Assembly (NCBI RefSeq): GCF_029868625.1
Contig: NZ_JARWOJ010000208.1
Span: forward strand, 1 to 32,385
DNA: 32,385 nucleotides
Origin: Nocardia neocaledoniensis
GTDB lineage: Bacteria > Actinomycetota > Actinomycetes > Mycobacteriales > Mycobacteriaceae
Direction of reading: 5' to 3'
The translations under genes were made by a program, and so were the position numbers. A model generated the notes under the pieces. It did not search any database, was not told where the DNA came from, and saw only the letters and a list, made by a program, of their open reading frames with translations. Each line of letters opens with the position of its first letter. The first letter of the stretch is position 1. Below are positions 23,858 through 32,301 of this stretch, piece after piece.

Positions 23858-24712
23858 TCAGTGTGCCGCGGTTGTCGAGAGCCAGGCGATGAGGTCGTTC
23901 TCCACCTCGGAGCGATTGATCTCGTTGAGGATCTCGTGGCGGGCGTTCGGGTAGACGCGATAGGTGATGTCGGTGAGCCCGGCGTCGCGGTAGCGCTGCA
24001 CCTGCAGATCACTCAGTCGCGCACCGGCATTCAGCGGATCCCGGTCCCCGACCATGACGTAGAGCGGCAGATCGGGCCTGATGCCGCGGGGCTCGGCCAG
24101 CCGTTCGATGCCCGCCGCGGCCAACAGCGCCATGTTCGCCGCGTCGATCTCGAAGCCGCACCACGGATGCGCCAGGTAGGCGTCCACCTGAGCTTCGTCG
24201 CGGCTGAGCCAGTCGGCGGGCGTGCGCGTCGGCTCGAATTCCCGGTTGAAGAAGGCGAGCAGATCGCCGCCGGCGGCGCCGATCTCGACGAACAGCTGGT
24301 CGACCGCGGTGGTGCCGCACAGCACCGCCGCGTCGACCAGCGCGTCGTGATCGAGCAGGTACTGCTGGACCGCGAACGAACCGAGGCTGTGCCCGAACAG
24401 CACCACCGGCCGCTCCGGATGGGTTCGGCGCAGGATCGTGGTCAGCGCCGCCATGTCCTCGACGAGCAGGTTCCAGCCGTTCGCGCCGAGGTCTCCCGGC
24501 TCGCCCGACATGCTGTGGCCGTGGCCGCGATGGTCGGCCGCGTAGACGGCGAAGCCCAGCCCGGTGAGACGCTCGGCGAGAGGGCTGTAGCGCTCGGCGT
24601 ATTCGCCCATCCCGTGGGCGATCTGGACCACGCCGGTGACGTCCGCGTCGCCGGCGGGCAGCCAGGAGTGGACGTGGATGGTGGTGCCGTCGCTGCTGGG
24701 GTAGGTGAACAT
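23858..24712 (-). CDS. Alpha/beta hydrolase, monoacylglycerol lipase type
   Basis: A 284-residue serine hydrolase of the monoacylglycerol lipase/lysophospholipase group. The oxyanion-side motif is IAHGMGEYAERY, the nucleophile elbow GHSLG (S109), the acid probably in VGDRDPLNAG and the histidine in NARHEILNE. DHRGHGHS is typical of the group. It should release fatty acid and glycerol from monoacylglycerol in the cytoplasm; no signal peptide is present. AGGAG precedes the ATG at 24712; an in-frame ATG at 24730 is a weaker alternative. It is divergent from the PucR-like regulator, which may control it. Confidence 0.92.
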   Translation of the reverse strand: MFTYPSSDGTTIHVHSWLPAGDADVTGVVQIAHGMGEYAERYSPLAERLTGLGFAVYAADHRGHGHSMSGEPGDLGANGWNLLVEDMAALTTILRRTHPERPVVLFGHSLGSFAVQQYLLDHDALVDAAVLCGTTAVDQLFVEIGAAGGDLLAFFNREFEPTRTPADWLSRDEAQVDAYLAHPWCGFEIDAANMALLAAAGIERLAEPRGIRPDLPLYVMVGDRDPLNAGARLSDLQVQRYRDAGLTDITYRVYPNARHEILNEINRSEVENDLIAWLSTTAAH

Positions 24713-24885
24713 GGGTCGCTCCTGGGTCATGTGCGGACAGTGTCGTGCGAGGGCGGGCCGTGGCCGGGCGAAGGCACTGCGGGAGATCGTCGCACCGTTG
24801 TGCCGCCGCTCCCATGGGTCGCCGGACAGCATCGGCGGGACGGCATTGTCCACGGGGACAATCGCACCCCCGGTAAGCTGCGGAA

Positions 24886-26079
24886 ATGGTTCGAACATCA
24901 CCACCGAGCCCGATCGGCGAGGTCGCCGCGGCGCTGCTCGCGCGCATCGACGATCTCGGGTTGCAGCTCGCCCGGAGCTTGGTCGCCGAGCTCGACACCT
25001 ACCGCGACGAGCAGGTGGTGCCGTTCGCGACGATCCAGACCTCCTGCACCCGCAATCTGCGGCTGATGGCGCAGCACTTCACCACCGACGAACCGGTGGA
25101 TGCCGATCCGCCGCGGGAGACGGGCAGGCTGCGGGCCCAGCAGGGTGTGCCGCTGGCCGAGACCCTGCACGCCTTCCGGATCGGGTTCGAATTCCTGTGG
25201 TCGGAGCTGGTCGCCGAGGCTCGGCGGCACCAGGCGGTGAGCGACGCGGTGCTGGTGGATCTGGCCGCGGAGGTGTGGGCACTGGCCGGTGAGTATTCGG
25301 TCGCCGTCGCGGCCGCCTACCGGGAGATGAGCTCGGAGCTCATGCTGCAACGCGAGCACGAGCGCTCGGTACTGGTGGAGGCGCTGTTCACCGGGGTCAT
25401 CGCCGACCCGGCCACCCTCGGCGAGGCCACCCGCATCCTGGGGCTGCCGGCGCGGGGGCGTTTCGTCGTGGTGGCCGCCGAGGTCGGCGTCGCCGGTCGG
25501 GAGGCGCTCCCCGGGATCGAGGCGGCGTTGCGCCACGCCCGGATCACCTCCGCCTGGCGGCTGCAGCCGGATCAGCAGATCGGCGTGCTGGCGCTCGCGC
25601 TCGATCGCGAAGCCGCCGCACTGGCCGCGCTGCGCAAACACCGTGCCCGGATCGGCATGAGCCCGCCGTACGAGTCGCTGACCGAGACACCGCAGGCCCT
25701 GCATTTCGCTCGGCTCGCGCTGGTGGGGCTCGCCGATCGCGCCTCGGGGGTCGCCCGCTTCGACGACAACCCGCTGGGCATGGTGGTCGCCGCGGCGCCC
25801 GCCGAGGCGGCACACCTGGTCGACCTGCGCCTGCGCGGGATACTCGCCCTTCCGCACGACGAACGCGTCCGGCTCCTGGAGACGCTCGAAACCTGGTTCG
25901 CCGCAGGCGGTTCCGCCGCCGAGACCGGCGAACGGCTCTTCCTGCACGCCAATACGGTGCGGTACCGACTGCGCCGCGTCGAGAAACTCACCGGGCGGTC
26001 ACTGTCGGATCCCGCCGCGGTACGCGACCTCGGGGCCGCCCTGCAGGCATGGCAGATCCTCACCCCGGTCCGGGTGTGA
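24886..26079 (+). CDS. PucR/CdaR-type transcriptional regulator with RsbRD-like N-terminal domain
   Basis: A 397-residue regulator. The N-terminal ~160 residues are helical and resemble the RsbRD-type domain seen in many actinobacterial PucR proteins (RLRAQQGVPLAETLHAFRIG). The middle part is GGDEF-like in fold (GRFVVVAAEVG, QIGVLALALDRE), and the C terminus is the PucR helix-turn-helix TGERLFLHANTVRYRLRRVE. Such proteins control small catabolic or lipid genes; the effector is unknown. The start ATG follows CGGTAAGCTGCGGAA, without a strong ribosome site. It is divergent from the lipase gene across 173 bases in which I see no clear operator. Confidence 0.9.
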   Translation: MVRTSPPSPIGEVAAALLARIDDLGLQLARSLVAELDTYRDEQVVPFATIQTSCTRNLRLMAQHFTTDEPVDADPPRETGRLRAQQGVPLAETLHAFRIGFEFLWSELVAEARRHQAVSDAVLVDLAAEVWALAGEYSVAVAAAYREMSSELMLQREHERSVLVEALFTGVIADPATLGEATRILGLPARGRFVVVAAEVGVAGREALPGIEAALRHARITSAWRLQPDQQIGVLALALDREAAALAALRKHRARIGMSPPYESLTETPQALHFARLALVGLADRASGVARFDDNPLGMVVAAAPAEAAHLVDLRLRGILALPHDERVRLLETLETWFAAGGSAAETGERLFLHANTVRYRLRRVEKLTGRSLSDPAAVRDLGAALQAWQILTPVRV

Positions 26080-26109
26080 GGGCGGGCGCTGCCGCGCTCC
26101 GCGGCGACT

Positions 26110-26138
26110 ACTCGTCGAGTGCCCGTACTCTATTGAGT
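26110..26138 (+). promoter_or_regulatory. Tandem small hairpins upstream of the DUF2637-like gene
   Basis: ACTC-GTC-GAGT (26110-26120) and ACTC-TATT-GAGT (26127-26138) are two small hairpins, each followed by GCC. The repeated unit lies 42-70 bases upstream of the ATG at 26180. It could be a paired operator or leader structure; the function is unknown. Confidence 0.4.
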
Positions 26139-26179
26139 GCCTGCATGTTTGGTGGCCGTAGCCCTTAGGATGGAGCCTG

Positions 26180-26803
26180 ATGGACCACTCGGACCCTTTC
26201 CCCCGCCCTGTTCCCTTCACAGTGCCGAAGCTACTCGTGGGCTTAGGGTCGATCTTGGTTGTCGCCGCGGCGATCACGTCGTTCACCTTCACCTCCACCC
26301 TCGCCCGCGCGGCCGGGGTTCCCGAGCACCTGACCTGGTTGTGGCCGGTGGTGGTCGGGCTGACCGTCGCGTTGGTCGCGTGCACCTTCATCACGCTGGT
26401 CGGGATCCGCGACGAGAAGGCCACCTCGATGGTGCGGGTCTACGAATTGCTGCTCGTCGCCGCGGTGCTCGCCAGCATCGTCGGGAACGTGCTGGCCATT
26501 TCGCGGTCACCGATCGAGATGGGGACGCTCGAGACCGCGACCGTGGTCTCGCTGCCCCCGTTGTGCCTGATGGTCTGTGTCGGTAACTACCTGTTGCTGA
26601 CCGCCGTCGTCCCCGTGCGGATCGTGGCCTCGATTCCCGAGGACGACTGGCGACTGCGAATGCTCGGAATCCCCAGCGCGCCTTCGTCGTCCAAGGAATC
26701 GGCCTCCGCGCGCCAGGACGGCGCCGCCTGGTGGGACCAGCACCGGACGGAGGCCAGGACGCCGGCGGCGACGTCGAAGACCACACCGCCGGGCGCCCGG
26801 TAG
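26180..26803 (+). CDS. DUF2637-like membrane protein
   Basis: A 207-residue protein with four predicted membrane helices (LLVGLGSILVVAAAITSFTF, LWPVVVGLTVALVACTFITL, LLLVAAVLASIVGNVLAI, LCLMVCVGNYLLLTAVVPVR) and a polar C-terminal tail of about 50 residues rich in Ser, Ala and Arg. The VPEHLTWLWPVVVGL segment is like DUF2637/SpdB-type proteins, some of which occur on actinobacterial plasmids and mobile elements. No plasmid genes are nearby. The start ATG is 101 bases after the PucR-like stop. Confidence 0.8.
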   Translation: MDHSDPFPRPVPFTVPKLLVGLGSILVVAAAITSFTFTSTLARAAGVPEHLTWLWPVVVGLTVALVACTFITLVGIRDEKATSMVRVYELLLVAAVLASIVGNVLAISRSPIEMGTLETATVVSLPPLCLMVCVGNYLLLTAVVPVRIVASIPEDDWRLRMLGIPSAPSSSKESASARQDGAAWWDQHRTEARTPAATSKTTPPGAR

Positions 26804-26812
26804 CCCGTGCGG

Positions 26813-26847
26813 TGCCGGGCAGTTGCACCCGGCATCCGGTAGCCGGA
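26813..26847 (+). terminator. Double hairpin, probable T-less terminator
   Basis: TGCCGGG (26813-26819) pairs with CCCGGCA (26828-26834) and is followed at once by TCCGG-TAG-CCGGA (26835-26847). The pair begins ten bases after the DUF2637-like stop. Strong hairpins without a T tract act as terminators in some actinobacteria; that role is inferred here. Confidence 0.45.
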
Positions 26848-26948
26848 GATGCCCCGTCCGCGGCGTGAGGCGCGCCACCACGCGTCACGTCGCGGGCGGA
26901 GATCTCGTCCATGGATCGACAGCTGTTCATCGATCATGGAGGCACATC

Positions 26949-27857
26949 ATGACCATTCGCCGACTGGCCGTCGTCGTGGCCGCGGCACTCGCCGTCGCGA
27001 CACCGGTCGCGCACGCCGAGAACCCCGCGGACCGGCCGAGCTACCTCGACCGCATCGATTCCCGGTTCGCCGATACGGAGCTGGCTCGCTTCCACTACAC
27101 CGTGCAGGGGCAGGGTTCCCCGGTGGTGCTCGTCGCCGGTGGCGGGCTGTGGCAGTACTCCTGGCGCAAGGTGATTCCCGCGCTCGCGCGCGAACACACC
27201 GTCTACGCGGTCGATCTGCCCAGCCAGGGCTACACCGAGTTGAAGCAACCCGGCTTCGGGTACGACCTCCCCGCGATGGCCGCCGCGCTCGCGACATTCC
27301 TCGACGCGGTCGGTCTGCACCGCACGGCGCTGGTCGGGCATTCGTGGGGCGGGGCGTGGAGCCTGTACTTCGCCGAGCAGCACCCCGGCCGAGTCGACCG
27401 GCTGACCCTGCTCGACACGCCCGGTCTAGACGCCGAAAAAGCGCCGGTGACACCGCTTTTCACGACACCGCTGCTGGGTGAGGCCGCTACCGCCCTCACC
27501 ACGCGCGAGTTCTATGCCGAGAGCATTCGCGGCACCTTCGCCCACAAGGAGGCGGTCACCGACGAGATGATCGACCAGTTGTGGCCGCCGTTCGCCGAGC
27601 CCGCCCATCGCGCCGGCTTCCTCGCCCTGTGGCGCAACCTCGACTACCGGCTCACCGACCGGGATCTCGGCTCAGTCGGCGCCGCGACCCAGATCCTGTG
27701 GGGCGGCGCGGACGGATGGCTGCCCGCCGACCAGGCCCACCGCCTCGCCGCCCGCATCCCGGACGCGACCGCCACGGTGCTGCCGGGCTGTGGTCACACC
27801 GTCCACGAGGACTGCCCGGCCGAGACGATCCCGCTGATCGTGGACTTCCTGCGCTGA
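26949..27857 (+). CDS. Secreted alpha/beta hydrolase
   Basis: A 302-residue hydrolase with a Sec signal peptide (MTIRRLAVVVAAALAVATPV, cleavage likely after AHA at residue 23). The nucleophile elbow is GHSWGG (S132), the oxyanion region LVAGGGLWQYSW, and the histidine in PGCGHTVHEDCP. The overall pattern is that of the epoxide hydrolase/haloperoxidase-like branch; the substrate is unknown. It should act outside the cytoplasm. GGAGG precedes the ATG at 26949. The gene stands alone between two non-coding stretches with hairpins. Confidence 0.88.
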   Translation: MTIRRLAVVVAAALAVATPVAHAENPADRPSYLDRIDSRFADTELARFHYTVQGQGSPVVLVAGGGLWQYSWRKVIPALAREHTVYAVDLPSQGYTELKQPGFGYDLPAMAAALATFLDAVGLHRTALVGHSWGGAWSLYFAEQHPGRVDRLTLLDTPGLDAEKAPVTPLFTTPLLGEAATALTTREFYAESIRGTFAHKEAVTDEMIDQLWPPFAEPAHRAGFLALWRNLDYRLTDRDLGSVGAATQILWGGADGWLPADQAHRLAARIPDATATVLPGCGHTVHEDCPAETIPLIVDFLR

Positions 27858-27868
27858 CACCGATCGCA

Positions 27869-27932
27869 GGCACCGCCCTGGCGGCGTGGACGATCCAGCG
27901 CGGTCTGGCTGATACCGGCTCCGGGCGGTGCC
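27869..27932 (+). repeat. Structured leader between hydrolase and LLM oxidoreductase genes
   Basis: GGCACCGCCC (27869-27878) and GGGCGGTGCC (27923-27932) are perfect 10-base inverted copies, separated by 44 bases that can form further pairing. The right arm ends four bases before the first possible ATG of the LLM gene. It could terminate the hydrolase transcript or act as a leader structure. Confidence 0.45.
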
Positions 27933-27968
27933 GGCATGGGGTCCAATGCGTGGATGACGCGTGTACCG

Positions 27969-28982
27969 ATGAAGGTGGATCTCCAGCTGGACGGGCGGCC
28001 GGGTGATGCCGCCGGGCGGGCCGCGGAGCTGGCGGCGTGCGGGGCCGACGGACTGTTCACGTTCGAAGGCCCGCATGATGTGTTCCTGCCGTTGGTGTCG
28101 GCCGCGGGGAGCACGCGGGTCGATCTCATGACCAATGTGGCGATCGCCCTGCCGCGCAGTCCCCTGCACCTCGCGCACGCCGCCTACGACCTGCACCTGC
28201 TCAGCGGTGGCCGCTTCCGGCTCGGGCTCGGATCGCAGATCCGGCCGCACATCGAGAAACGCTACGGCGGGACCTGGTCGCGGCCGGCGGCCCGGATGCG
28301 CGAGAGCGTGCTGGCGGTGAAGGCGATCCTGGAGACCTGGCAGCACCGCACGCCGCTGCGCTTCGAGGGCGAGTTCACCCGGCACACGCTCATGGCACCG
28401 ACTTTCGATCCAGGGCCGAATCCGTTCGGGATACCCGAGATCTGCCTCGGCGCGCTGGGCCCGATCATGACCGGGGTGGCCGCCGAGGTCGCCGACGGGC
28501 TGTTGATCATGCCGTTCAACAGTGCCCGCCATCTGGCCGAGCGCACCTGGCCCGCGATCGAGGAGGGGCTCGAGCGCGCGGGCCGCGCGCGAGCGGATCT
28601 CGCGATCTACCCGCAGGTGATCGTGGCGACGGGCCGGACCACCGCCGAGCTGGCGGCGGCCGCGGTGGGTGTGCGCCGGCTGCTCGCCTTCTACGGATCC
28701 ACCCCCGCCTACCGTCCGGTGCTCGAGGTCGAGGGGTGGTCCGAGCTGCAGCCGCGCCTGAACACGCTGTCCAAGCGGGGCGAGGTCGCCGCCATGCCCG
28801 ACCTGATCGATGAGCGGATGCTGAACACGCTCGCGGTCTACGGCACGCCCGAGGAGTGCGCCGCCGCCATCGCGGACCGCTTCGACGGCTTCGCAGATCG
28901 CGTCTGCTGCTACTTCCCCGGCTATCCGGTCGCCGACGACCACATCCGCGATCTCGTCACCGCGCTGCGATCCGGACAGTGA
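27969..28982 (+). CDS. LLM-class F420-type oxidoreductase
   Basis: A TIM-barrel luciferase-like oxidoreductase of about 337 residues. The start MKVDLQLDGRPGDAAGRAAE and the segments GADGLFTFEGPHDVFLPLVS, MTNVAIALPRSPLHLAHAAY and LHLLSGGRFRLGLGSQIRPH match actinobacterial LLM proteins assigned to coenzyme F420. The C-terminal VYGTPEECAAAIADRFDGFA is also typical. The reaction is probably an F420-dependent oxidation or reduction of an unknown substrate. In-frame ATG codons at 27936 and 27954 would add 11 or 5 residues; 27969 is chosen because homologues begin at MKVD, but no start has a clear ribosome site. The stop lies six bases from the convergent oxygenase gene. Confidence 0.88.
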   Translation: MKVDLQLDGRPGDAAGRAAELAACGADGLFTFEGPHDVFLPLVSAAGSTRVDLMTNVAIALPRSPLHLAHAAYDLHLLSGGRFRLGLGSQIRPHIEKRYGGTWSRPAARMRESVLAVKAILETWQHRTPLRFEGEFTRHTLMAPTFDPGPNPFGIPEICLGALGPIMTGVAAEVADGLLIMPFNSARHLAERTWPAIEEGLERAGRARADLAIYPQVIVATGRTTAELAAAAVGVRRLLAFYGSTPAYRPVLEVEGWSELQPRLNTLSKRGEVAAMPDLIDERMLNTLAVYGTPEECAAAIADRFDGFADRVCCYFPGYPVADDHIRDLVTALRSGQ

Positions 28983-28988
28983 GCTCGC

Positions 28989-30200
28989 TCAGGCCGCGTG
29001 GGTGAGCCGCGCGGCCGCCCCGCCGACGGTCGGCCCGTTGCTGACCAGCGTCCGCATGAACCGATCGTTTTCGCGCGCACCGCGATGCGCCGCGCGATCG
29101 AGCCCGCCCGGGAGCAGCCGGGTGGCAGACCGGACCACGTTGGTGGGAATACGCAACACCGGATACCAGGGGACGATCACCGTGGGCAGTCCGAGCGCGC
29201 GCATCGTGCGGGAGCCGAGGAAGGTCCCCGTCACCGACAAGTGCTGGGCGTAGGCGAGGCGGCGGCGCACCGCGGGCAGCCGGTCGTAGTTCCACGACAA
29301 CGGATCCCGCGACATCGGCACCGCGAGGACACGGGTCGACTCGTCGGGGTCGGCCAGCGCGGACAGCGTGTGCACCAGCACGCGCACACCGTCGCGGAAG
29401 GAGCGCGGCAGCCACTGCTCCTCGACACCGAGCAGCCAGCCGACATAGCGGACCAGATGGGCGACGGCGTCGGCGTCGGCGCGGCCGAGCAGCAGGCCCA
29501 TCCCGAGCCCGCCCACCGTGGGCGCGATGAAGGAGCCGACCAGGGTGGCCGCCATGTCGGTCTGGTTGATGGGCAGGCCCCAGTCCTCGACCTGCCAGTC
29601 CGGCATCGCGGCGACATGGCGACGGACGAACCCGTGGATGAGGCGGACCCGGATCGTCGACTGATAGCCGCGCCCGAGCGGGGCCAGCGCGTCGTCGGAC
29701 AACACGTCCATCGCCCACTGCATCGTCTCGGCCCAGCGCTGGTTGGAGCCCTTCTCCAGCGCACCCGTGCGCAGCAGCGTCTTGTTGAAACCGGAGAACT
29801 GGTAGCCGCCGATCATGGCGACATCACGCGCGAAGTACATGCCGTCCGAGCCGCTGCTGAGCAGCACCTTGGCGCCACGCACCAGCATGTCGTGGTCGAC
29901 CCAGGCCGGCGCCGCCTCGACCGCGGTGAAGAACTCGCGCAGCGGTTCCGGCGCCTCCGGGACGGCGGCGATGCCGTGGGCGAGCGCGCGATCGAACAGC
30001 GGACGCGTCTGCTTGCTGCCCGTGGTGACCATCCAGTCGACCAGGCGGTCCATCGGCTCGTCGCCGACGAGCAGGCTTTCGCCGAGGCGCCGCCACTGCT
30101 CCGCGTCGGGGCCGCGGACCCCCAGCATCGCGGCGAAACCGCCGACGATCGCCGGGGTGCGGTGGGGGCGATCGGGATGGCGGGTGGGAACGGTGGTCAT
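28989..30200 (-). CDS. MpaB/Lcp-family oxygenase (DUF2236)
   Basis: A 403-residue heme-type oxygenase domain protein related to fungal MpaB and the latex clearing protein Lcp. Family features are SNQRWAETMQWAMDVLSDDA, the probable heme histidine region IRVRLIHGFVRRHV, and LPINQTDMAATLVGS. Lcp cleaves polyisoprene, while MpaB-type proteins cleave prenyl side chains; the substrate here is unknown. There is no Tat or Sec signal, so it is probably cytoplasmic, unlike secreted Lcp. GAGGAG precedes the ATG at 30200. It is divergent from a TetR regulator with a perfect palindrome in the 75-base gap, which strongly suggests regulation by that protein. Confidence 0.9.
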   Translation of the reverse strand: MTTVPTRHPDRPHRTPAIVGGFAAMLGVRGPDAEQWRRLGESLLVGDEPMDRLVDWMVTTGSKQTRPLFDRALAHGIAAVPEAPEPLREFFTAVEAAPAWVDHDMLVRGAKVLLSSGSDGMYFARDVAMIGGYQFSGFNKTLLRTGALEKGSNQRWAETMQWAMDVLSDDALAPLGRGYQSTIRVRLIHGFVRRHVAAMPDWQVEDWGLPINQTDMAATLVGSFIAPTVGGLGMGLLLGRADADAVAHLVRYVGWLLGVEEQWLPRSFRDGVRVLVHTLSALADPDESTRVLAVPMSRDPLSWNYDRLPAVRRRLAYAQHLSVTGTFLGSRTMRALGLPTVIVPWYPVLRIPTNVVRSATRLLPGGLDRAAHRGARENDRFMRTLVSNGPTVGGAAARLTHAA

Positions 30201-30227
30201 CGGCACTCCTCGTTGAGCGACGCAAAC

Positions 30228-30247
30228 TGGATAACGATTGATATCCA
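30228..30247. promoter_or_regulatory. Probable TetR operator
   Basis: TGGATAACGATTGATATCCA has perfect TGGATA/TATCCA arms around an eight-base centre. It is centred in the divergent gap between the MpaB/Lcp-like oxygenase (start 30200) and the TetR gene (start 30276), the classical position for autoregulation and control of the neighbour. Confidence 0.7.
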
Positions 30248-30275
30248 AAGTAGGCCTGCTGCTAGAGTGCTGTCA

Positions 30276-30899
30276 ATGGCGCGTACAGAGGTGGTCCGGT
30301 CCTACCGGGGGCTCAGCGCGGCGAATCGGCGCGACGAACGCCGGGACAAGTTGCTCGCCGCGGCGCGCCAGATCTGGGCCGAAGCCGGATTGACCGAGGT
30401 CACCGTGCGGCGTGTGTGCGCGGCGTCGAGCCTGACCCCGCGCTACTTCTACGAGCACTTCCACACCAGGGACGCCCTGGTTCTCGCCGTCGCCCAGCAG
30501 GTGCACGAGGAGTTGTTCGCCACCCTGGTCGCGGCGAGCCAGGCCGAGCCGGGCACCCTGCGCAGCAAACTGCTGCGGGCACTGACGACCTACCTCGACG
30601 CGATCGCCGCCGACCCGAGCGTGCACCGCATCCTCACCAGCGAGGCGCACAGCGTGGCCGGGCTCGAGGAACTGCGCACCCGCGCTGTCGAGATCGTCAC
30701 CGATCTCGTGCTGCGCTACAGCGCGGAGTTCCTCGACGCCCCGGCCGATCCGGAGGTCCGGCACCGGGAGGCGCTGTTCGTCGTCGGCGGCATCAACCAG
30801 CTCGTCGAGGCCTGGCTGCGCGACCCGAGCCGACCGACGACCGAGGTCGCCGCGCTCTGCACCGAACTCGCGCTCGCCGTGGTGAACCGAGCGCCCTGA
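30276..30899 (+). CDS. TetR-family transcriptional regulator
   Basis: A 207-residue TetR protein. The N-terminal helix-turn-helix spans DKLLAAARQIWAEAGLTEVT and VRRVCAASSLTPRYFYEHFH. The C-terminal ligand-binding helices include LRSKLLRALTTYLDAIAADP and HREALFVVGGINQLVEAWL. It probably represses the divergent oxygenase gene and itself through the palindrome at 30228, and is released by the oxygenase substrate or a product. The start ATG has no strong ribosome site. Its stop is 12 bases from the convergent aldehyde dehydrogenase. Confidence 0.93.
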   Translation: MARTEVVRSYRGLSAANRRDERRDKLLAAARQIWAEAGLTEVTVRRVCAASSLTPRYFYEHFHTRDALVLAVAQQVHEELFATLVAASQAEPGTLRSKLLRALTTYLDAIAADPSVHRILTSEAHSVAGLEELRTRAVEIVTDLVLRYSAEFLDAPADPEVRHREALFVVGGINQLVEAWLRDPSRPTTEVAALCTELALAVVNRAP

Positions 30900-30911
30900 G
30901 CCGCGAATCCG

Positions 30912-32225
30912 TCAGCGCGCGATGGCCAGGTACTGCTGTTCCTGATATTCCGCCAGCCCGGTGCTGCCGCCCTCCCGCCCGAGCCCGGAGGACTTCACCC
31001 CACCGAACGGCGCGGCCGGATCGGAGATGATGCCGGTGTTCACGCCGACCATGCCGGTCTGCAGGTTCTCGGCGAATTCGAGTGTCTCGGTGAGGTTTTC
31101 ACCGAAGACGTACCCGGCCAGGCCCGACTCGGTGGCATTGGCAAGCCGCAGCGCCGCGGCCGGATCGGTGAAGGTGCGCAGCGCGGTGACGGGACCGAAG
31201 GTCTCCGAGTTCCACAGGGGCGTGCGGGTATCGACATCGGTCAGGACGGTGGGTCGCAGGAAGTGACGCGGCCGGTCGAGCTCGGGTCCCAGGGTGTGTA
31301 CCCGCGCGCCCTGGCTCACCGCGTCGTCGACGCGGGCGCGGATGCGGCGCACCGCCGCGTCGTCGATGACGGGTCCGATGCGCGTGGATTCGTCGCTGCC
31401 GTCGCCCACCGGCAGCGCGGCGACGGCGGCGAGGAATCGTTCGGTGAACTCCGCCGCCACCGCGGCGTGGACCAGGAAACGGTCGGCGGCCACGCAGGTC
31501 TGCCCGGCGTTGCGCAATTTGGCGAGCACCGCGCCGTCGACGGCCTTGTCCAGGTCGGCGGACTCCAGGACGACGAACGGCGCGTTGCCACCGAGCTCCA
31601 TCGACACCCGCAGGACCCCTGGCGCGGCCTGCGCCAGCAGCGCGCGTCCGACGGCGGTGGAGCCGGTGAACGTGAGCTTGCGCAGCCGGGGATCGGCGAT
31701 GATCGGCGCCGACACCTGGGGCGCGCGCGAGGTCGTCACGCAGTTGACGACGCCCGGCGGCACGCCCGCCGCCGCCAGAATCCGCACGAATTCCAGTGCG
31801 GTGAGCGGTGTCTGGGGTGCGGGCTTGAGGACCACGGTGCACCCCGCCGCGAGGGCGGGCGCGATCTTGCGGGTGACCATGGCCAGCGGGAAGTTCCACG
31901 GCGTGATCGCGTAGACCGGCCCGACCGGCTGGGTCCGGACGACGATGCGTCGTCCGCCGCTCGGTGCGCGGAAGTAGGCGCCGCTACCGCGGGTCGCCTC
32001 CTCGGCGAACCAGCGCAGGAACTCGGCGCCGTAGCCGACTTCGGCGCGCGCCTCGGCGAGCGGTTTGCCCATCTCGCGGGTGATCGTGGCGGCGATCCGC
32101 TCGGCGTCGGCGTGCAGCAGGTCGAAGGCGCGCAGCAGGATGTCGCTGCGGTGGCGCGCGTCGGTGGCCGCCCAGGCGTCCTGGGCGGCGGCCGCGGCGT
32201 GGGGGGGCGGTATCTGGGGGGTCAC
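30912..32225 (-). CDS. Aldehyde dehydrogenase, succinate-semialdehyde type, 5' end disrupted
   Basis: An NAD(P)-dependent aldehyde dehydrogenase resembling succinate-semialdehyde dehydrogenase (GabD). Visible are PVGPVYAITPWNFPLAMVTR, GCTVVLKPAPQTPLTAL, the glutamate in SMELGGNAPF and the cysteine in NAGQTCVAADRF, with SETFGPVTALRTF near the end. Homologues have 30-50 more N-terminal residues. Recognisable sequence stops at AAAAAQDAWAATDARHRSDI (around 32190); the MTPQIPPPH start at 32225 lies in suspicious GC-run sequence. The true start is therefore lost or corrupted. It is convergent with the TetR gene. In the window it could oxidise aldehydes produced by the MpaB/Lcp-like oxygenase, which is an inference. 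Confidence 0.75.
   Translation of the reverse strand: MTPQIPPPHAAAAAQDAWAATDARHRSDILLRAFDLLHADAERIAATITREMGKPLAEARAEVGYGAEFLRWFAEEATRGSGAYFRAPSGGRRIVVRTQPVGPVYAITPWNFPLAMVTRKIAPALAAGCTVVLKPAPQTPLTALEFVRILAAAGVPPGVVNCVTTSRAPQVSAPIIADPRLRKLTFTGSTAVGRALLAQAAPGVLRVSMELGGNAPFVVLESADLDKAVDGAVLAKLRNAGQTCVAADRFLVHAAVAAEFTERFLAAVAALPVGDGSDESTRIGPVIDDAAVRRIRARVDDAVSQGARVHTLGPELDRPRHFLRPTVLTDVDTRTPLWNSETFGPVTALRTFTDPAAALRLANATESGLAGYVFGENLTETLEFAENLQTGMVGVNTGIISDPAAPFGGVKSSGLGREGGSTGLAEYQEQQYLAIAR
31954..32037. repeat. 84-base direct repeat, copy 1 (inside aldehyde dehydrogenase)
   Basis: This stretch of the dehydrogenase coding sequence recurs exactly at 32302-32385, 348 bases downstream. Copy 1 is in a normal coding context. 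Confidence 0.9.
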
Positions 32226-32301
32226 CTTGCCCCGCGCGACGTCCCCCGGCGTTACCGCTTACCCCGGCCCCCCGGGGGGGGCCGGGCCGACTAGGCGGCG
32301 C

